From NCBI RefSeq assembly GCF_900107175.1, contig NZ_FNOZ01000027.1:1-53237 (forward strand): 53,237 nucleotides of DNA, in the 5' to 3' direction. This document shows positions 48,059-53,237 of this stretch, piece by piece. A model generated the notes under the pieces. It saw only the letters and a list, made by a program, of their open reading frames with translations. It had not been told where the DNA came from and made no database searches. A program made the position numbers and the translations under genes. Position 1 is the stretch's first letter. Each line of letters begins with the position of its first letter. The DNA is from Modestobacter sp. DSM 44400. GTDB lineage: Bacteria; Actinomycetota; Actinomycetes; Mycobacteriales; Geodermatophilaceae.

Positions 48059-48784
48059 ATGGGGCAGAGCCCGATCACCGGGATCAGCACGGTGATGTTC
48101 GACTTCTACGGCACCGTCGTGGACATGCAGGGCGGCCTGATCACGGCGCTCACGCCGTACCTGGAGGAGAAGGGATACACCGAGAACCCGCCGTCCCGCC
48201 TGGTGACGTGGTGGCGCCGCACGCACTTCGAGAACTCCATGATCGACGCGTTGCTCCACCGTGACCACACGCCGTACAAGGAGATCGGCCGCCAGGCGGT
48301 CGACTACACGCTCGACCGGGCCGGCATCCCGCACACGATGAACGAGGTCGTCTCCCTGGTGGCGCAGATCGAGCGGCTCGAACCCTTCGACGACGTGGTG
48401 GCGGGCCTGGAGGCCTTGAAGGGGAGCGGCCTCGAGCTCGTCATCTTGTCCAACGGCGACCCGGACATGCTCGAGCGGGGAGTCGCCTACTCCGGGACGG
48501 CGCACCTGTTCGACCGGGTCGTCTCGGTCGCCGAGGCGGGCAGCTTCAAGCCGCACGCGGTGACGTACCGCACGGCGGCCGAGCTGGTCGGCGTGCGCCC
48601 CGACGAGGTCTGCTTCGTGGCCAACCACGCTTTCGACTGCATCGGCGCCAAGGCCGCCGGGATGCGCACCGCGTTCGTCGACCGGCGCAAGCGGCCCTTC
48701 GGCAACGACCAGTACCCGCCGGACGCGGTGGTGGCCGACTTCACCGAGCTCACCGCGATGCTCGGGGCGGCGCCGGTGGCATGA
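48059..48784 (+). CDS. HAD hydrolase, L-2-haloacid dehalogenase-like
   Basis: 241 residues from the ATG at 48059. HAD motif I is VMFDFYGTVVD with the nucleophilic Asp; motif II Ser in VILSNGDPDML; motif III Lys in AGSFKPHAVTYRTAAELVG; then CFVANHAFDCIGAKAAGM in place of the dehalogenase SSNxWDxxGA loop. The arrangement is that of type II 2-haloacid dehalogenases, though many such proteins act on other small phosphate or haloacid substrates. It is divergent from the unknown 100-residue gene. A possible role is clearing haloacids that enter through the upstream importer; that is inference. Confidence 0.87.
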   Translation: MGQSPITGISTVMFDFYGTVVDMQGGLITALTPYLEEKGYTENPPSRLVTWWRRTHFENSMIDALLHRDHTPYKEIGRQAVDYTLDRAGIPHTMNEVVSLVAQIERLEPFDDVVAGLEALKGSGLELVILSNGDPDMLERGVAYSGTAHLFDRVVSVAEAGSFKPHAVTYRTAAELVGVRPDEVCFVANHAFDCIGAKAAGMRTAFVDRRKRPFGNDQYPPDAVVADFTELTAMLGAAPVA

Positions 48785-49106
48785 GCGTCACCCTGGACGC
48801 GTTCATCGCCCTGAGCGACTCCTGGGCGGGACTCCTCGCCGGTCCTCCATCGGATCGCCGTGCGCCAGCACCGGTCGCTGACTGGAAAGCCGCTGTACGA
48901 GGCGCGGGACCGTCGCCACGGGCACCTGCAGCTCGAGTGCCGGCAGTGGGGAGCCGTTCGCCGCGCCGGGCCACCGGGCCCCGGTCCTGGTGAAGGAGTA
49001 GCACCAGCTCGGCGATGTCGACGCCGCGATTCACGACGTGCGATCATGGCTCGGCGACTGACCGCTGCGGCCGTGATCACTACCCGATCGAGCGGCGGAA
49101 CGCCCG
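48785..49106. other. Gap with coding debris
   Basis: An ATG at 48781 overlaps the HAD stop and opens SVTLDAFIALSDSWAGLL, then loses any pattern. Farther on, ending at a TGA at 49064, the plus strand reads HQLGDVDAAIHDVRSWLGD, a plausible C-terminus preceded by an in-frame TAG. The two ends may belong to one short broken gene of about 95 residues. I cannot name a family, and nothing else is supported here. Confidence 0.3.
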
Positions 49107-49949
49107 TCAGCCGTCCACGGCCTGCAGGAAGCGACGGACCGTCTCGGTGAAGACCTCCGGCTGCTCGGAGTGCACCCAGTGCCCGGCGTGCTTGACCCGC
49201 ACCAGCCGGGTCGCCGGGAACAGCTGGTCCATCCGCGCGCGGTCCCGGTCGAGCACGTAGCTGGAGCCCGCCCCGGCGATCCACAGCACCGGGCCGGGGT
49301 AGGTCGCGCCGGGCGGCGGGTCGGGGAAGCGCCGCAGCTCGCCGAGGTCGCGGGCCAGCAGATCCAGGTTCAGCCGCCAGCGCCAGCCGCCGTCCGGCCC
49401 GACGCCGTCGCGCACCAGGCTCTGCAGCAGGAAGGCCCGCACCATGTCACTGGGGACGGCGACGCGCAGCGCGGCGTCGGCCTCCTCGCGGCTGACCAGG
49501 GCGCCCAGGTCGACCTGCTGCATCGCGGCGATGAACGCCGCGAACGGCGAGGCCTCCTCGTCCGGGTCGTCGGTGCGGCCGCCGGACTCGGGGTAGTCGG
49601 TGGGGGCGATGTCGACGACGACGAGCGCCCGCAGCAGCTCCGGACGGCGCAGCGCCAGTTGCATGGCCACCTTGCCGCCCATCGAGTGCCCGACCAGGGT
49701 GACCGGGTCGCCGAACGACTCGAGCTCGGCGGCGACCAGCGCGGCCATGTCCAGGTAGTCGACCCGGTCGGTCCACGGTGAGTGCCCGTGGTTGGGCAGG
49801 TCCAGCAGGGTCACCCGGCGGCCGTCCTCGGCCAGCCGCCGGGCGATCGTCGTCCAGTTGCGGCCCTGGCCGAACAGGCCGTGCACGAACACCACCCGCG
49901 GCCCGGCGTCGCCGAGCGTGCGGGCCGCCAGCCGGATCGCCTCGGTCAT
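49107..49949 (-). CDS. Alpha/beta hydrolase (YbfF-like esterase)
   Basis: Serine esterase or related hydrolase with unknown natural substrate; 280 residues from the ATG at 49949. VVFVHGLFGQGRNWTTIARR forms the oxyanion region, LLDLPNHGHSPW follows, the nucleophile elbow is LVGHSMGGKVAMQLAL, the acid is expected near VLWIAGAGSSYV, and the catalytic His is in RVKHAGHWVHSEQPEVF. Layout and length match the YbfF-type acyl-CoA/ester hydrolases. Divergent from the helicase gene by 124 bp. Intact, unlike the hydrolase at 13992. Confidence 0.92.
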   Translation of the reverse strand: MTEAIRLAARTLGDAGPRVVFVHGLFGQGRNWTTIARRLAEDGRRVTLLDLPNHGHSPWTDRVDYLDMAALVAAELESFGDPVTLVGHSMGGKVAMQLALRRPELLRALVVVDIAPTDYPESGGRTDDPDEEASPFAAFIAAMQQVDLGALVSREEADAALRVAVPSDMVRAFLLQSLVRDGVGPDGGWRWRLNLDLLARDLGELRRFPDPPPGATYPGPVLWIAGAGSSYVLDRDRARMDQLFPATRLVRVKHAGHWVHSEQPEVFTETVRRFLQAVDG

Positions 49950-50073
49950 GACCCCATCCCATCAGACGACGCGGCCGATCCGATGTCGCTGCCGGGAACC
50001 GCCGGTGGTGGCCTCTACCGTCGGCAGCGACCCGGCCGGACCCGCCAGCCGGCACCGAGCGAGGAGGCGACGC

Positions 50074-51882
50074 GTGCCCGGACGCCGTCGGCGCACGAGT
50101 TCCACCCGCCGGACCGGCACCGCCACGAGCCGGGAGACGACCGCAGCCGCACCGAAGAAGGCGGCACCGAGGAAGGCCACTGCGGCGAAGGCAACCTCGC
50201 GGAACGCAGCTCTCCAGAAGCCGACCCGCAGTGCGCCGGCGGCCCCGGAGCTGCCGGTCGCGGGGCCGGGGGAGCGGGTGTGGGTGCTCGCCGTCCCGTT
50301 CCGAGCCCCGGCGCCGGGTGCCAGCTGGCACGCCGGCCTGCAGGCGACGGTCCGCGTGGGCGCCACCCTACCGCCGGAGCTGGCCGGCTACGACTCCGCG
50401 CCGTACACGTTCGAGCGCTTCCTGGAGGACGACCTCAACGCCGAGCCTCGTCCGGTGCCGGCCGCCCTGCCGATGCAGCCCCGTGCCGAGCAGCTGTCCG
50501 GCGCGGCGGCGATCGCCGCCTCCGTCGCCGCGGGGAGCCGGATGTTCCTGCTCGGCGACGACCCGGGGGTCGGCAAGACCGGGACCGCCGTCCTGGCCGT
50601 GCGCCAGATCGCCGCCCAGCGCGCCAGCGGAGCGCGGCCGGTGCGCACCGTGCTGGTGGTCGCCGACCGGCCCGCCGCGATCACCGTCCCGCACTGGACC
50701 CGGTCGATCGCCGCCTTCGGCGACGGCGGGCTCCGCTGGTGCGTGACCACCTGGGACCGGCTGGGCAAGGTCGCCACGCTCAGGTTCGACGTGGTCGTCG
50801 CCGACGAGGCGCACATGGTGCGGCACACCACGACCCAGCGGTGGAAGCACTGGAAGGCCGTCTCGGGCGCCGGCCGGGTGAAGGACGCGCCGTTCGTGCT
50901 GCTCGCAACCGCCACCCCGGCGCACAGCCCGCTCGAGCTGCCCTACCTGGCGCCGCACTTCGCCACCGTCCACGGCGAGCCGCTGCGCGCCTGGTCCGAC
51001 CTCCCGACCCGGCTGGCCGCCCACGGGTTCCACGTGGAACGAGGCCGCTACGGCTGGACATGGACCGAGGACGCCGACGAGCGCCGCGCCGACCTGGCCC
51101 GGCTGCGCGGCTGGCTGGCCGACACCGACCCGCCGGCGACGCTGCACCGGCCGGCACCCTGGGGCCCGGTCTCGGTGACCGGCACCCCGGTGCTGCTGAC
51201 CCCGGCCGAGCGGGCGCAGTACGAGGCCGAGTGGTCTGAGTTCCGCGCCGAGATGCAGCTGGCCCGCCGGAAGCGGGAGACCGCCCGCGGGCGAGCGGCG
51301 CTGCTGCGCTTCCGGCAGAAGGCCGGGTTGATCCGCGCCCAGGCCACCGTCGAGTGGGTGAAGGCGCAGGTGGAGGCCGACCGGCAGGTCGCCGTGTCGG
51401 TGGAGTTCGTGGAGACCGCGGCCGACCCGATCCGCGAGGCACTGCTCGACGGCGGCGTCCCGGTGGCCTCGATCTTCGGCCGGGACCGCTTCGACGTCGA
51501 GGCCGAGCGGCAGCGCTTCCAGATCGGCGAGGCGCCGGTGTGCGTGTTCACCGTGACGGCCTCGATCAGCCTGCACGCCGGGGAGCTGCTCCCCGGGGGC
51601 CTCGCGGCGTCGACCACCCCGCGGGTGGGGCTGTTCCACCAGCCCCGGTTCTCCGGCATCGCCGCCCGGCAGGTCACCGGCCGGACGCACCGGGACCACC
51701 AGGTCTCCCCGTGGCGGATCGCCTACGCCGCCGACACGGTGGAGGAGCAGGTCGCCCGGGTGATGGTGGAGCGGCTGGCGGTCACCGGCTCAACCGCCGG
51801 CGGCGACACCGCCGGGCTGCAGCAGGTGGCCGAGCTGCTCGACGCCGACTGGCTGCCCGCCGCCTCACTGACCGGCGACTGA
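50074..51882 (+). CDS. SF2 DEAD/SNF2-like helicase with basic N-terminal tail
   Basis: 602 residues from GTG 50074, which follows GAGGAGG. The first 60 residues are Ala/Lys/Arg/Thr-rich and probably bind DNA without a fixed fold. The motor has GDDPGVGKTGTAVLA (Walker A, about residue 160), VVADEAHMVRH (motif II, about 242), LLATATPAHSPLEL (motif III), and the C-terminal half from VAVSVEFVETAADPI to QVTGRTHRDHQ, where the arginine motif VI lies. Walker A with Pro and the short second domain recall phage-type SNF2 helicases, so a phage or plasmid source is possible. A parS-like palindrome sits inside, encoding FHVE. Confidence 0.85.
   Translation: MPGRRRRTSSTRRTGTATSRETTAAAPKKAAPRKATAAKATSRNAALQKPTRSAPAAPELPVAGPGERVWVLAVPFRAPAPGASWHAGLQATVRVGATLPPELAGYDSAPYTFERFLEDDLNAEPRPVPAALPMQPRAEQLSGAAAIAASVAAGSRMFLLGDDPGVGKTGTAVLAVRQIAAQRASGARPVRTVLVVADRPAAITVPHWTRSIAAFGDGGLRWCVTTWDRLGKVATLRFDVVVADEAHMVRHTTTQRWKHWKAVSGAGRVKDAPFVLLATATPAHSPLELPYLAPHFATVHGEPLRAWSDLPTRLAAHGFHVERGRYGWTWTEDADERRADLARLRGWLADTDPPATLHRPAPWGPVSVTGTPVLLTPAERAQYEAEWSEFRAEMQLARRKRETARGRAALLRFRQKAGLIRAQATVEWVKAQVEADRQVAVSVEFVETAADPIREALLDGGVPVASIFGRDRFDVEAERQRFQIGEAPVCVFTVTASISLHAGELLPGGLAASTTPRVGLFHQPRFSGIAARQVTGRTHRDHQVSPWRIAYAADTVEEQVARVMVERLAVTGSTAGGDTAGLQQVAELLDADWLPAASLTGD
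51027..51040. promoter_or_regulatory. parS-like ParB binding site, copy 3
   Basis: Third exact GTTCCACGTGGAAC palindrome, inside the helicase gene, where it encodes Phe-His-Val-Glu. It is 36 kb from copy 2. Spacing over tens of kilobases and presence inside a gene are both typical of parS. Confidence 0.75.
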
Positions 51883-51904
51883 CCGGCGACTGAGGGGGCC
51901 GACC

Positions 51905-51921
51905 CGGTCCGGCCTGGACCG
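51905..51921. terminator. Short hairpin between convergent helicase and LamG genes
   Basis: CGGTCC (51905-51910) and GGACCG (51916-51921) with a 5-base loop, placed between the helicase stop and the LamG stop. No T-run follows, so it is only a candidate terminator for either direction. Just before it the 11-mer ACCGGCGACTG is duplicated in tandem, the first copy containing the helicase stop. Confidence 0.35.
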
Positions 51922-51927
51922 ACCGCC

Positions 51928-52929
51928 TCAGCGCCCGGCGCTGTACTGGGCGCTCACCTCGGCCGCCGACAGGACCCGGTTGTAGACGCTGGGGTAGGCC
52001 ACCGAGCCGGCCAGGAAGGAGCTGGTGGGTGTGCTGGGCCAGCCGGCGAGGCTGTCCTGGCCGATCCGCCAGTACCCGTTGTAGACCTCCGCCGACCTGG
52101 TGGCCGAGCTCTGCGCGACGAGCGCCCCGTCCGCGTAGAGCTTCATCCCGGTGCCGGGGGAGAAGGTTGCGGTGGCCAGGTGCCAGCGGCCGTCGTTGTA
52201 GGCGCTCGTGCCGCCCGCGGTGTAGTAGCCGTTGTTGTAGACGCCGAAGACCAACTGGCCGCCGTTGGTGAGGTAGACGTGCCGGTCGTAGTTGGTGGAG
52301 GCCGCCCCGGCCGCCCCGCTGCCGAAGCCGATCAGCTTGCCGCCGCCGGCCGTGGTGGTGGCGAACCAGATCTGCACGGTGAACGACTGCGGGTTGGTCA
52401 CCAGCTGCGTCGTCCAGATCTTGCCGGCGGCCCCGTCCAGGCCGATGGCGCGGTTGGCACCGTTGCCGCAGGCCGGCCCGGCGACCCCGTAGGTCACCCC
52501 GCTGCCGCTGTACGTGCCGTTCCCGGCCGCACCGGTCGAGCCGCCGTTGACCGCGGTCGGGCCGACCGACTCCTGGAGGGCGAACGCGGTGACCGCCGCG
52601 GCCCCGTTCTGCCCGGCCGCGGCGGCGCAGGTCCACGGGCCTGCCCCGTACTGTTCGGCCACCGCGGCAGCGGACAGCACGCTGCCGTACACGCTGACGT
52701 GCGCCAGCGAGCCGGCGAAGTAGTTGCTGGTCGGCGTGCCGGTCCAGTTGCTCAGGTTGTCGTAGCCGACCCGCCAGTAGCCGTTGTAGACCTGGGCAGC
52801 CGTGGTCGAGGTGTTCGAGGCGACCAGGGCCCCGTCGACGTAGAGCCGCATGCCCGTCGACGACGAGAAGGTCGCGGTCGCCAGGTGCCACCGGCCGTCG
52901 TTGTACGCGGCCGGGCTGGTCGCCGTGTA
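51928..52929 (-). pseudogene. LamG/concanavalin A-like surface protein, cut by an IS
   Basis: C-terminal fragment of a probable secreted or surface protein made of LamG-like (laminin G, lectin-fold) repeats. One full repeat (about 51940-52600) and part of a second (about 52640-52929) can be read; both contain the same landmarks: AYNDGRWHLATATFS, MKLYADGALVA or MRLYVDGALVA, VYNGYWRIGQDSLAGW or VYNGYWRVGYDNLSNW, and VLSAAEVSAQYSAG or VLSAAAVAEQYGAG. The reading frame toward the N-terminus enters unrelated DNA at about 52930, exactly where an insertion sequence begins, so the gene is truncated. The remainder should lie beyond the right edge of the window. Confidence 0.8.
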
Positions 52930-53237
52930 AGAGCTTGGAAGGGAATTACATCAGTGTAATTCGTCGTCGATGGTTCGCGGTGTGATCGTGTAGTTCCACT
53001 CTGGGTGGAACGGATCGCCGTCGAGCCGGACGTCGGCGAGTTCGGCATCGGTGACCTTGATCTTGTCGGGATAGGAGCCCTCGTCCAGGCGGGCGTAGAC
53101 CTTCAGCCCGGTGCGGGTGGTGGTCGAGGCGATCAGGTCGATGATCACCTGGCGGCTCTCCAGCGGTTTGCCGCGCCAGTTGATGGTGATAAAGCTGAAC
53201 AGCCGATGTTCGATCTTGTTCCATTTGCTGGTGGCCG
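52930..53237 (-). mobile_element. Insertion sequence end (ISAzo13-like), partial
   Basis: From about 52930 the base composition drops and the LamG frame stops. The element has its left end near here, with the transposase reading in from the right edge. An 8-bp inverted repeat GAATTACA (52943-52950), TCAG, TGTAATTC (52955-52962) overlaps the transposase stop and may be a hairpin near the IS end. The exact terminal repeat and target duplication cannot be fixed because the other end lies outside the window. Confidence 0.7.
52951..53237 (-). CDS. ISAzo13-family transposase, C-terminal part
   Basis: DDE-type transposase whose start lies beyond the window. The C-terminal 95 residues are readable: NKIEHRLFSFITINWRGKPL, then VIIDLIASTTTRTGLKVYAR, KIKVTDAELADV and DPFHPEWNYTITPRTIDDEL. 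This ending (INWRG, TTTRTGL, KVTDAEL, FHPEWNYTI) is characteristic of ISAzo13 (Rhodopirellula-type) transposases. The stop is the TGA at 52953-52951. Codon use is less GC-biased than in the neighbouring genes, consistent with recent arrival. Confidence 0.82.
   Translation of the reverse strand, partial: ATSKWNKIEHRLFSFITINWRGKPLESRQVIIDLIASTTTRTGLKVYARLDEGSYPDKIKVTDAELADVRLDGDPFHPEWNYTITPRTIDDELH

Overview
The window is high-GC, gene-dense DNA with many GTG starts and 4-nt ATGA/GTGA gene junctions. Protein styles (DUF559 and DUF222-HNH families, SpoIIE-type phosphatase, bulky MCP, IclR/glpK/glpD set) point to an actinobacterium, most likely Geodermatophilaceae (Blastococcus, Modestobacter or Geodermatophilus type). 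That placement is inference from gene style; no rRNA or tRNA gene was seen. Three perfect copies of GTTCCACGTGGAAC (9038, 14748, 51027) match the chromosomal ParB site parS, so this is probably chromosome and perhaps in the origin-proximal domain.

Layout. 1-4.1 kb: chemotaxis operon on the minus strand, cheA-cheW-mcp, with the receptor running off the left edge. 4.4-7.4 kb: trehalose synthesis (otsA-otsB) and a tandem pair of fluoride-channel subunits (crcB). 7.4-11.7 kb: racemase-type CoA transferase, thiol peroxidase, aldo/keto reductase, two small membrane proteins and a glycine-rich protein. 11.8-12.5 kb: a wrecked SpoIIE-type phosphatase. 12.5-15.9 kb: a translationally coupled catabolic string on the minus strand: M20 peptidase, frameshifted alpha/beta hydrolase, HMG-CoA-lyase-like enzyme, flavin reductase. 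15.9-17.3 kb: a frameshifted DUF222-HNH gene. 17.4-23.4 kb: glycerol module, with glpD divergent from an IclR regulator followed by two glpK paralogues. 23.4-26.1 kb: a DUF559 endonuclease-like gene flanked by two palindromes sharing a 19-bp core, then pgm. 26.1-34.8 kb: accessory region with a SWIM/SNF2 helicase, two vapBC modules, a VOC protein behind a decayed AraC gene, a type I restriction-modification fossil and an XPB-N/WYL-like protein. 34.8-37.5 kb: a BluB-CobT fusion for the B12 lower ligand, behind a thiC gene that kept its TPP riboswitch and both ends but lost its catalytic barrel in frame. 37.8-48.8 kb: GntR regulator, IS630 relic, complete Liv-type ABC importer, a crotonase-family enzyme, a CoA transferase, a PucR regulator and a haloacid-dehalogenase-like enzyme; together they look like an uptake-and-CoA-activation pathway for an unidentified carboxylic acid. 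49.1-51.9 kb: alpha/beta hydrolase and a second helicase. 51.9-53.2 kb: a LamG-repeat surface protein cut by an ISAzo13-type insertion sequence that runs off the right edge.

A striking general feature is the number of damaged genes: SpoIIE, hydrolase, HNH, AraC, type I R-M, thiC, IS630 and LamG. Most show frameshifts, an internal deletion or an insertion. Some could be sequencing errors in a GC-rich assembly. The clean in-frame thiC deletion, the R-M fossil and the IS insertion look like real genome decay.
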